Positions 22,966-33,170 of a stretch of DNA of 64,000 nucleotides are shown one piece after another. Below the pieces are notes generated by a model. It was not told the origin of the DNA. It did no database searches and was given only the letters and a program-made list of their open reading frames with translations. The stretch covers positions 21,945,187-22,009,186 of the forward strand of contig OX578284.1 in the NCBI GenBank assembly GCA_951217055.1. Direction: 5' to 3'. Positions within the stretch are counted from its first letter, which is position 1. Each line of letters begins with the position of its first letter. The DNA comes from Gerris lacustris (taxonomy: Eukaryota > Arthropoda > Insecta > Hemiptera > Gerridae). A program made the position numbers and the translations under genes.

Positions 22966-24394
22966 AAAGTAATATTTAAAATTTTTTGTAGGTACTCTTT
23001 TCAGTACATTCCGTAGGTATTTAGTTTTTATAAAAATAATTGTAAAGGGTTTATTTGTTATTATAGATTACTCACGTGAATAATTAAGCATATATATTCT
23101 GTATCTACTTATTTTCTGTCGTCCTTAATAATAAATTTGCTGTCCAAGGTTTTTATAGTTACATCAATCTTTTATTCTTTTTAATGGAATTAATCGCATA
23201 TTTCAATGGAAGGTTGAATGATATATATATGTATATTTTTTATATCTGAGTAATATCTTATTCTAATATCGTGAATTCAACTTTTTTTTAAAAAGATATT
23301 AAGCCTAAAATCTATTATCTAGCATCATAAAGTTAAATTACTAGCAATTGTGGTTAGACGCAAATTGCCTTCTTGTGGTTTATCCTTAGGAAATATTGGA
23401 GGTGTGTTTATATATTTTTTTTTTTAAAAGAGAATCCATTCTTTTTAGAAATTAAAGACTAGATTCTTTTGACAATAGGTATATCTAATTTTTAAGGTAA
23501 TGGGGAAATAAATCTGTAGAATAAAAATTATTTGTAGGTATGGGGTATGATCAAAGGAAAATTATGTGTGTTTCCATACCCCTTCTGTATATTAACTTCC
23601 TCTAAACAGTTAATTTTTATTAAAATTAACACGAATAAAAAATAAATAATAGAATACAACTCATCGGATAAATTAATACATTATAATAGCAGCAGACTTC
23701 CTCCATTAAAATAATAATCATAATATTCTGACACAATAAAGAAAAGGATATATTACTTCCAACTTTAATTAATCATAAGATTAAATAGTTGAACGTCATT
23801 GGCCAATTAAAATACAGTTAGAATCCAATGCGCGATCAGTGTGAAAAATAATCATGGGAACTTCATTATGATTGGTTGGTTGTTCATAATTTTGTGATTA
23901 TATCCTGCGCACAATGGTCCATTAAGATCAAATGAATTATACAAGGTTTTTTCCTTTTTTAAATTAGTTTTGTGCGATAATGAGTTTTTGCTGTATTTTT
24001 AAATAGATCTTATGTAATTATTAGTTAATTGAGTTTTTAGTTACATTGACTTTTTTTAAGGTAATGTAACAAGTCTAATATTTTAACTGTATTCATATAC
24101 ATCGCGTAAATTCATACACTCCAGTGGAAAAACGACGTTATTGGATATTACCCAATTTTACAGGAGAACCTAAAGAAATGACAACAACTCATTAGAAAAA
24201 TACGAAAAAAGAAGAGTTTATACAAAGAAATTGTGTTTGTGATTTACAAAGATGAAGTCTATATTATCCTTCTGACAATATTCAAGTTATCAGGTTTTCC
24301 GGACACTTGGATTATTTGCTTGAAGTTTAATTTCTCATATCATATATATTATATATTAACCAGAAAGCAAAATGTGTTTAAGCACTCATAATCA
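22966..24394. other. no gene; A+T-rich DNA
   Basis: No coding region is supported. Simple A/T runs dominate. Confidence 0.5.
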
Positions 24395-24665
24395 ATTATT
24401 TTGCCCCCAAATAAGTTATAAATTTTTCCTCTAAAGTTGGCTAAAATTCATTTCTCGATTTCGCCTCGGGGTATGATTTTTCTGAAGTTGAATGCCAAAT
24501 TTCGTCAAAATCGGCCCAGTAGTTTAAGCTCCTAACGTCTGCTCAGACGACAGATGGACATTTTTTAAAAACCACTTTTTTGGACTCAAGGGACCTCAAA
24601 ACGTGTAAATCAATCAAAATCTCTAAATCAAGGTCTCTTTATATGAGAAGTAAAAAAGGGTTTCA
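24395..24665 (+). repeat. dispersed repeat family B, copy 1
   Basis: Landmarks are TTTCGCCTCGGGGTATGATT, AAATCGGCCCAGTAGTTTA, CACTTTTTTGGACTCA and TATATGAGAAGT. Diverged copies in the same orientation occur at 44235-44425, 53620-53845, 54975-55240 and 55435-55690. There is no coding potential and the family class is unknown. An open frame downstream (24580-24879) is A-rich translation. Confidence 0.65.
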
Positions 24666-25017
24666 AAATTTAAAAAAAAAAAAAAAAAAAGTGCAAATAT
24701 TAAATATTAAAATTTTATTTTATGCAAATAAATTACTTACAAATGTAATAATAAGCAAACATGAGAAAATGAGTTTTTCAATATTTACACCTAATTCGAA
24801 AACAAGTGTCTCAAAAACCTCAACATTGTTGAAAAATAAAATTAAAGAAAGATTATTAAAAGTTGTTGCGGAGTCTTAGGAGTACGTGGAACTGGACCAT
24901 TTCTTTCCATGTGGCGTTCACCAAACTTCTTATTTAGCTATTCTCCAATCAATGAAATTGAATAGGATGTATGGAACACAATTGAGATTATTGTGATGCT
25001 TACTTTTTACAACAATT

Positions 25018-25565
25018 GTGCTTCCGAGCCTACAGAAGGTAACGGAAGTTTTGATTTTTCAGATCATTTACATAGCTTCCGTTAGGTAACGGTTACCTTT
25101 GGTAAGCTGGACAGAAATCGGTTTCAGACTTCAGACATCAGGAAACGTTTTTGGTTCCGTGTCTCTCTGTCAATTTTTGCGGACCAACATATCTTAAAAA
25201 CTACTTACCTGATTTCATTGAAATTTGGATGGTAGGTCATAATTAGTCCATTGTTGGTCCCATATAATTTTCAACATTTTGCGCTCATTTGTTTCTCTTC
25301 CACCTACGCACAAACGTACATTTTTTTTACACTTATATCTTCAAAAGTACTCATCTGATTTTTTATGAAATTTAGATGGTTTGTCGAAAGTAGCCCCCAG
25401 ATAGTTCCAGATTCATTTCAACCGTCTGCGCAATTTATTTTGCTAAATTGATACTTTGATTCATGTAAAAAATCAAAACAATTTGACAAAGATGGTTTGT
25501 AAAAGCATAAAAACAATAAAGTACGTGATAGGATGAGAGGAAGCTATGTGCCTCACTATTTTCTA
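25018..25565 (+). repeat. dispersed repeat family A, copy 1
   Basis: The full-length pattern begins near CTTCCGAGC/AAGGTAACGGAAG, passes TTCCGTGTCTCTCTGTC, CCAACATATCTTAAAAACTA, GAAATTTGGATGGTAGG and CCATTGTTGGTCCCATAT, and ends GGAAGCTATGTGCC. Copies of this roughly 570 bp family are the most frequent dispersed repeat in the window. No open frame is conserved. Confidence 0.7.
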
Positions 25566-25769
25566 GTCTATTTTACAATATTTCAACAACATCCTGACGA
25601 ACGCTTGCATTAAATCTCTTTACTTTATCCTATGAATGAATTATCTAAATATTTACATTTGAATGTTCGGAGTACAGAATGTTTACACTTACAAGTATAA
25701 AACATTTGCGATAGCGCACCACGCTTTTTAGAGATACGAAATAAATTGAGATAACTATTCGTTATCTGG

Positions 25770-26357
25770 CCGTTTAAAAATAGACTGCCAATTGAAGTAG
25801 CACATAGCTTCCTCGCATCCTATAACGTATAACGTACTTAATTTGTTAAAGTGTTTCCCCCGTTTTTTAAATCTGTCAAAATTGTTTTGATTTTTTACAC
25901 GAATTAAAGTATCATTTTAGCTATAGTTAGAGAGTTCAGACGGAGCCAATTAATCTGAGTCTATCTGTGGATTACTTTCGATAAACTATAAAAGTTTCAT
26001 ACAAATCAGATAAGTTCTTTTGAAGCTATATAGGTCTAAATAAAAGTATGTTTGTGCGCATGTGAAAAAGAAGCAAATGAGCGCAGAAGGTTGAAACTTA
26101 TATGGGACCAACACCAACAATGAACTAGTCGTGACTTAGCATACAAATTTCATTAAAATCAGACGAGTATAGTTTTTAAGATATGTTGGTTCGCAAAAAT
26201 TGAGCGGCAGACCGACAGACAGACACGGAACCAAAAATGTTCCCTGATGTCTGAAACGGATTTCTGTCTTGGAATTTTTTGAAATCGGAGACTTAAAAAT
26301 GTTTCGATCTTCAGAACGATCACATAGCTTCCGTTACCTTCAAGTAAGCTCGGAAGA
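25770..26357 (-). repeat. dispersed repeat family A, copy 2 (inverted)
   Basis: This is the same family as 25018-25565 in the opposite orientation, with only about 205 bp between them. It starts with the complement of the 3' end (GCACATAGCTTCCTCGCATC) and ends with CCGTTACCTTCAAGTAAGCT. The two copies form a natural inverted repeat. Confidence 0.7.
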
Positions 26358-26359
26358 AA

Positions 26360-26930
26360 AAAATCTCATTTGTATTGGATTCTTTATATAAATAGTGTTT
26401 TATTATTTTTTTAAAAATATAACATTTTCATTGTGCTGCAGTATACCTACAAATTATTCTAGATTTTCACATTTGTTTAAAGCAAGAAATAAAGCTAATT
26501 TTTATTTAACAATGATGTACCATTTGGTGATTTCAAAATGTATATTTCTTAATTTTCTTTTATTCATGTTTACATCACAACCCAGGAAAAACCTAAAAGC
26601 ACTTGGGTTACATAACCAAATTATTTTCCAATTACTGTTGAATAGTCGCTACAACAGTAAGTCGAAATAGTATTTAGCGTGCTATAACAGCGGAATTATT
26701 ATTATGATCTGATCATAACTGCACTTCAATATTGTTAAAAGACTTTTCTCATTTATACATAACATTTAATTTTCTGTATTTAAACTTCGTGCATTATTTA
26801 GAATTATATTTCATGATGTGTGTTACATATATAATAAAACTTAAAATAGTTAGATTATTATTATTTTGATTTTTTTTTTTAAATATTGTGTAGGTTATAC
26901 CTAGGTAGGTACTTATATATTTATTAAGCT
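26360..26930. other. no gene seen
   Basis: The open frame at 26395-26670 lacks any recognisable domain. The rest is A+T-rich. Confidence 0.45.
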
Positions 26931-26934
26931 CTGG

Positions 26935-27445
26935 AGAACCAAAATATTTTATGTGTCCGATTTCAAAAATTCCAAGATAGAAGTCCGTTTGAGACATTCT
27001 AGGAAATTTTTTGGTCCCGGGTCTGTCTGTCAGTCTGTCGCTAAATTTTTCTGAACCAACATAGCTTAAGTTAAGAACTACTCGTTTAATTTTCATGAAA
27101 TTTGGATGGTAGGCCATAATTAGACCATTGTTGGTCCCATATAAGTTTCATCCTTTTGCGCTCATTTGTTTTTATTACACATGCGTACAAACATACATTT
27201 TACTCCTATATCTTCAAAAGTATCCTACTCATAGTATATTACTAATTTGATTTTTATGAAATTTGGATTGTTTGTCCAAAGTAGCCAGCAGATTGTGCCA
27301 GATTAATTTCAACCTTCTGCGATATTTAAATTTTGCTAAACTGATACTTTAATTCATGTAAAAACTAAAAACAATTTTGACAAATTTAAAAAAAACGGGG
27401 GGGGGGGGAATTAAATAAATTTGACAATAGTAGGTTGTATATAGC
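26935..27445 (+). repeat. dispersed repeat family A, copy 3 (5'-truncated)
   Basis: It opens at CCGATTTCAAAAATTCCAAG and carries TCTGTCTGTCAGTCTGTCGC, GGATGGTAGGCCATAATTAG and TTGTTGGTCCCATATAAGTT. It ends near a G-run at 27395 and ACAATAGTAGGTTGTA. The open frame on the minus strand (26794-27117) overlaps it and is not coding. Confidence 0.65.
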
Positions 27446-27796
27446 ATAGAATCATTTTAGTACACAAAATAGGAGACCACACTAATTGGCAAACTATTTC
27501 AAAATATGACATTTGTTTTCAAATCTATTTTTTTCTCTATAGGCGGTATATTCCCATAGGTAAGGTATAATTAATTATATAGTAGGTAATTTTCATTTGT
27601 AGGTAGTATATATAGTGTCATATATATTTGAGTGTATGTTGGTAGTACCTATTATTTAATGTATAATATTCAAAAGAGGCATTAACGCAAATAGGCGATA
27701 AAAGACAAAGAGGTGATAATAAAGTACTTATACTAAAAAAAAAAAAAAAAAAAAAAAAAAGGATAAAATTTATTACGATTTTAAATTAAATAGAAT

Positions 27797-28055
27797 TTGA
27801 GGATACCGAGGATCTGTCAAAAGTAAAAATATAATTTTTTTTTGATTTACTGACGTTTTGAAAAGTATATTTTCTTCTTCAAGGTATAATATAAGAATGG
27901 CTGTAGACCAATTTAGAAAAATCACATTCAATGTAAAATGTATTAGACCAAATTTGTATTAAACCTTGAAGAAGGATAAATATTTTTAGAAACGTTGGTA
28001 TATCTAAAATAAAGTTATTTTTTTACTTTTGACTGAACCTAGCTATCCTCATATT
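27797..28055. repeat. foldback element with CTTCTTCAAGG arms
   Basis: The left arm contains GAGGATACC, TCAAAAGTAAAAAT, ACGTTTTGAAAAG and CTTCTTCAAGGT. The right arm has the complements ACCTTGAAGAAG, AAACGTTGGT, ACTTTTGACT and CTATCCTC. It resembles the design of 13385-13616, where an ACGTTTCGG box is followed by CTTCTTCAGG, so both may belong to one superfamily. Confidence 0.65.
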
Positions 28056-28059
28056 ATAT

Positions 28060-28560
28060 TCTGATAAAATTCAAGGTGTTAAAAATGTTGAATAGAGCTT
28101 AGAAATACTTTTATTAGTGGTTTTAAGGTTTAAAATAATGTATGGAGACATTTAATAAAACCTTATTTTGAGAGGATATTGATATTACTGCTTAGTCTTA
28201 GTGTGGCATTGTATACGCTTGATTTGTTCTGGAAATTATCTATCAGGCTAAACGTTATATTTAAAGTCGTTTTATGTTATATCGGTAGCTGGAAAAGAAG
28301 TCTGCGTTTTATCATAAGGGATATCTTCATAAAATATAAATATTTAGAATGGAAAGATGTCGGAGGGAAGGAGAAAGCTCCTGGGGGAGAATTAATAAAC
28401 AGTTTTATTTCCTTAAGTTTTATTTTGTGAACCTTTATTTATAGTGAAGGTGGGGGTTCAAGGCTTGGTGTCTCTTCTCTTAGTAACTTCGTAAGAAAAA
28501 GTGAGAAGATACGAGGCAAGGAAAAAAAATATATTTCCATAAAACTTTATCTTAAATCAG
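28060..28560. other. no gene; upstream flank of the homeobox exon
   Basis: An open frame at 28179-28430 has no domain I recognise. Base composition rises in G+C from about 28560 onward. Confidence 0.45.
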
Positions 28561-28768
28561 AATGGAAAATGATTAGAGTAAAAGGGGGCGATTCGAGAAT
28601 TAATTCGTGGATGGGAAACGATTGTACAGGGAGGGGGTTGGTTCGGAGGAAAGAGGGTGGAAAAAGGCGGGGCTTGACGGAGTAGGAGGGGCTTGATTCC
28701 CAGGGCCGTGCTGAGACGGCGGGGGTACGAGAGACTGACGAGGTTTCAGTAGTCTGTGAGATGTCGCG
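28561..28768 (+). promoter_or_regulatory. G+C-rich promoter/5' UTR of the TLX/C15-like gene
   Basis: This is one of the few G+C-rich islands in the window. It carries two near-identical GC-box-like elements, GGCGGGGCTTGA at 28666-28677 and GGAGGGGCTTGA at 28685-28696, spaced 19 bp start to start. No clear TATA box is seen near the start codon. A three-codon upstream frame (ATG TCG CGA TGA, 28761-28772) overlaps the main ATG. The transcription start is not determinable by eye. Confidence 0.5.
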
Positions 28769-29114
28769 ATGATGACCCATTCGCCGGACAGGATGGTCGA
28801 GGACAACCCCGGCGCCATGTCGGACGAGGACGAGGAAATCAATGTCACTTCCGAAGAAGAACCGCAATCTTGCGAAGAGTCAGAAGATCCTTCGCTTACT
28901 AGGAACGAAGAGCCGACTTTAGCTTTCAGCATATCTCGCTTGCTTGGACGGAGCGAAGACAAGGGTGTTATCAGAGTTCCTGCTCAGAGACCTCAGCCCC
29001 AGCCCCAACCCTTTCCTTGGCTTGTACATCCTGCTGTACTCGTACATAATCCTGCTGCTGCTGCTGCAGCTGCAGCCGCCTTTGCCAACAACGTCCTCAA
29101 AGACAGGCTCTCAG
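28769..29114 (+). CDS. first coding exon of a TLX/C15 (clawless) class homeobox gene
   Basis: The exon encodes about 115 residues and ends in a strong donor CAG|GTACAA at 29114/29115, in phase 1. Residues 17-50 are acidic (MSDEDEEINVTSEEEP). LAFSISRLLG at 51-60 is an engrailed-homology-1 type motif, used by many homeodomain repressors to bind Groucho/TLE. GVIRVPAQRP at 66-75 closely follows the GVIRVPAHRP phrase of vertebrate TLX proteins, and FPWL (82-85) and KDRLSG (111-116) match their FPW and KDRFTG landmarks just before the homeodomain exons. A nine-alanine run is at 96-104. In flies C15/clawless is a nuclear transcription factor in distal leg and antenna patterning. The homeodomain itself is not in this exon, and I could not find its exon downstream. 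The ATG at 28769 is followed directly by a second ATG; either could start. Confidence 0.82.
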
Positions 29115-31219
29115 GTACAAATCAACATATACATATAAAAATATATAGTTTAAGTTTAATATCACTTTATCTCTGTCATATTGAATTTCCCTTTTGCTTA
29201 AAATAACCATTTGTTGTTTGATTTTTTCAAAAGAAGTGTTTAATTCATTCATTTGATTTATATATGTATTTTGAAAGTATAACCGCGAATTTGGCCACCT
29301 GATTAATAACTTCATTCAGATGTCACTTCCTACAGTAAGTTTTAAATTAATATCAATTCACCACCTTCAGTAGATCATTAGATTACTAGCACCACCAAAC
29401 CAAATTGGCAATCAACTTAATCAGTTGCACCTTTTTGGTTTTTATTATTAGTTTTAAAAGTATGCTTAAATTTGCAAAATTTGAACGGGTAGCAGTTGAC
29501 CTATATACCTACTTTAATTTTTATAAAATTTAGGGTTTAATATTAAAGTTACTATTGATATTTTTTTCCAAACCTTATCATATCACCTAATACAATTGCG
29601 ATTTGTATTTGTAACCAAGAAGCTCTATTTGTTATCCTTCTTTAATGTTTGACATTATTATCAATCCAATTTGAGGATATTAAAAGATGAAAGAGCGTTT
29701 GTTCCGCTTATCTTCTTAATTATACATCAAGAAAAACAATTGTAGAGCAATATCATTTGATTTATATTTATCTCGTTTGCTTTAAATCAAACAGGTAATT
29801 ATAAATGCATTTGATTAAAAGTTAGGCAAAGAACAATTTTCTTCGTTATCAATTAATTATCTCTATCAAGATCAACAAATTAAATATATTCTTATTATAA
29901 TGGAATATAGTCACTTCAAGTCTTCCAATTTCGAGTATATTTTAATACAAAAAAATAAGTAAGGGCTTATTAACAACTTGACTTAACACATTAATGTTAT
30001 TGCTGAAAATAACGCTTATCATATTATAAAATCAAAATTCCCTTTTACCTCGGAAAAATACTATGATCGCTATGAATACTTTTTGGCGATTTAACTTTCC
30101 TTAATACCAAGGAATTCTATGAAACACGTTATCGCTCTGGCATTTATAATAACTTAATTTTTATGTGTTTTTAAGTGATCAATTAATATAATTTAATATT
30201 TATACATCCAAGGCTATAATTGTACACATTGTATGAAATTGATTTTTTTTGTAATGGTATTTCTATAGGTTTCCTTGTGTTTTTTCTTTGTTTCATCTGT
30301 TTTTTAAATTTTTTTATTTTAGTATAGTTTTTAATTTGATATAATTATATGGGGACTTGATGATGAGGGTTTATATCTTAAAAAAAAACAATCATACCTA
30401 TCTTCAGACTTTATTTTTTAAAAAACTTAACTGTCTGCTCAAACTTCTTTCTTTCTCTCCTTACCTCGTTCTCAATTAGGTACTCCGAATCAATTACCTT
30501 CTTTTTTTTAATGAATTACCTGTTGACATTTCTTAAATTGTTTCTACAAGAGATTTTGTTTGGAACTTATTGTTTCAAAATTGTGCATAAACATCAAAGA
30601 GCACCGATTCATTCATGATAATGGTCATTAGCGTTTCATTGTTTTGGTACAAATTAAAGTGGTTAAAACGGGGTCTGCATTAGAGCTATTTTGACTTTCA
30701 TACAGTAAATTTTATTTTCTATTTTTATTCTGCTTGAGGGGAAAGATTCTTAAGGATGTTGGCCGTTCATGCTATGACTCTCAAAACAGGCTATAAGGGA
30801 GTCTGAACTGCTTAAATATTTATACATTCTGAATTAAGAGGCAAAGGATTGACGTTAGTAAGTTTAATCGTTTAAATACAAATAATATGCAATTAATACA
30901 CGCCACATTTCTCAAACTAAAGTTAGTCTAGATTAGTCGCAATTTTAGTTATGTACCAAAATTTATCAAGTGCTTTTGCTTTCTACTAAATTGATTTCCT
31001 TAAATCTCTTACAAATTCTAACTTGCTTATAAATAAGATTAAATTTAATTTCAAAACTGGTCTTAAGTGGAAGAGTATTTTATCCTTTTCGCGTGCTGTC
31101 AACGTTTTTTCAGGATTGTGGTTATTATCAAAAAATTGAATACTCCACAGCAATACTTAAAGTAGACCATATATTTTATGTCATGCTTATTTATTAGATA
31201 AGTTGATTATATTATATGT
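29115..31219. other. start of presumed intron 1; no gene or repeat identified
   Basis: Directly after the splice donor the sequence turns A+T-rich. I looked on the plus strand for homeodomain text (KTWFQNRR) and found none. The open frame running past the donor ends by 29206. Confidence 0.5.
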
Positions 31220-31690
31220 ACGTATGTACTTTTTACTACGTTTTTATTTGCTTGCTTTCTTGTTTGTTTGTTTATTTGTTTGTCCGGTACAAATCTGGCA
31301 ATCGATTTCTAACTAACTTCCCGAATAGCTAGACATTTGAAACTTAGCAAAGCTTTAACACGAGCATAGCTCAGAACACGATGACAGTGCATTATTTTAA
31401 TACTTTTAGCCGTCTTTCTGCAGAATTTAATTGGTTTTCAGCAAATTTTGCTGTAAGGAAAGTTAGTTCGGAAAAAATCCGCAAGTTATTTTATTTGTTT
31501 TGCCATATCCCATATTTACGCAATCTTCATTTTGACGGGTCTCAAATTTTTGATAAATAAACATTGAATGACAGCAAAACAGGAAATATCGATTATATTA
31601 TTTCAAATATATCGATGGCACGGTTTAGATTTGGCGTTGGGGAGATCCGTTGTACAAAGATTTGTCCTTTTATATAGGTTTAAGGTCAGC
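31220..31690 (-). repeat. composite dispersed repeat, inverted relative to 62.5 kb
   Basis: 31220-31560 is the reverse complement of the unit at 62545-62880 (landmarks TTGCTTGCTTTCTTGTTTG, GATTTCTAACTAACTTCCCG, AATGCATTATTTTAA-like text). The following part (31610-31680, CGATGGCACGGTTTAGAT) matches the complement of 47350-47430. So the two other loci carry different parts of one larger family that is contiguous here. The open frame 31568-31753 is the translation of this segment. Confidence 0.65.
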
Positions 31691-31890
31691 TCTCTAGATG
31701 GTTGTCATTTATGTGAAGTAAATAAATTCGGAACTATTTTTTTTTTTCACTAACATTATTTATTATATAACAATAACAATTATACTATCAACATTACATA
31801 CGATTCAACAGAAAATTTAAAAACGTAGTATATAAAAAGTTCTTTTTATCTTGAAATTATTTACTTTAGGTTTCACTTTCTTTCTGTTAT

Positions 31891-31949
31891 GGTGGGTAAC
31901 AAAGTAAAAGAGCGTATGGGGACGCCTCTTATATATTTGTTACCCACCT
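31891..31949. repeat. hairpin with GGTGGGTAACAAA arms
   Basis: GGTGGGTAACAAAGTAAAAGAG is mirrored by CTCTTATATATTTGTTACCC. GGGTAACAAAGT recurs as single copies near 31992 and 32097, so this may be a small palindromic repeat or the nested end of an element. Confidence 0.55.
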
Positions 31950-32819
31950 ATATATATATTGATATCTATATAAAATGTTGAATAGAAGGTTGGGTAACAA
32001 AGTTAATAACTATATATTATAAAGCATTGGGGTATTTAGTCAATGTACTTTTGGACAAAGGAATACATATTATATAATTTCAAAATAAAAATGGTATGGG
32101 TAACAAAGTATAAGAGTGTCTGTTGTACTTATAATATGTGTGTATGTATATATGAATTGACTTAATTTTTATTTTTTTATTTTTTTGTATTTCACCATAT
32201 AGTATAATACAAATACATACTTTTTTAAAATTACATTCCACATATTATATACATATTATTGAATTAATATATTTTGTATGTTATTCGCATATTCCGAAGC
32301 AAATTGTATAACCACTTAAAATTAGTGAATTTTTATTTTGGTTTTTAATATTGCTTGATCTGAGAATTACTGGACGGGTTTCGGCTATACATCATCATCA
32401 GCAGAAGAATATAGAACTCTGGGAGTCGAATTGAACTCGTAGAGTCTACATGAGAGAGTGAGTCTGTAGAGATGATATCAATAATTGTTTAACTACTAAC
32501 TTTATTACGCCCTGAAACTTGTTTTTACCTCCTAATAATGTGAATCAAGTAAGTGCAAATAATCCGTTGCTTAAGCTTGGATACGGTTGATGGAGCGATC
32601 TGCCAATCTCTTGTCGTCCGTCATATATACAGTTGTAGGAGCCCTTTGATAGGCTAAAGCCTTCCACGGGCTGTTGAAGCCACGGATTATTTATTATAAG
32701 TTTGGCTAACTCCTACCTGAAAATGTGCAGAGATCTTGTCTGACATCATTCAAATCTTATAAGGATAAAGTATTGAATGATGCAAGGATATAGAGTCGTA
32801 AGCGGTAAGCGTAAGGATT

Positions 32820-33170
32820 ATCTTAAATTGTATAAGGATAGAGTCGTAAGGATTAAGTCTTAAATCTATAAGGATAGAGTCGTAAGGATTATCTTAAATT
32901 GTATAAGGATAGAGTCGTAAGGATTAAGTCTTAAATCTATAAGGATAGAGTTGTAAGGATTATCTTAATTTGTATAAGGATAGAGTCGTAAGGATTAAGT
33001 CTTAAATCTATAAGGATAGAGACGTAAGGATTATCTTAAATTGTATAAGGATAGAGTCGTAAGGATTAAGTCTTAAATCTATAAGGATAGGGTCGTAAGG
33101 GTTGTCTTAAATTGTATAAGGATAGAGTCGTAAGGATTAAGTCTTAAATCTATAAGGATAAAGTCTTGCA
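32820..33170 (+). repeat. 71 bp dimeric satellite (higher-order array)
   Basis: Two related half-units alternate: ATAAGGATAGAGTCGTAAGG + ATTAAGTCTTAAATCT (36 bp) and the same start + ATTATCTTAAATTGT (35 bp). About five dimers are present with few substitutions, with a diverged leader from 32755. No coding potential. Confidence 0.88.

Noticed and set aside
28547..28962. Two minus-strand open frames over the homeobox exon
   Set aside because: The plus strand carries the TLX landmarks and a donor; the minus frames are antisense shadows of G+C-rich coding DNA.
32820..33170. CRISPR-like alternation of repeat and spacer
   Set aside because: The 'spacers' are themselves repeated and the genome is eukaryotic; it is a dimeric satellite.
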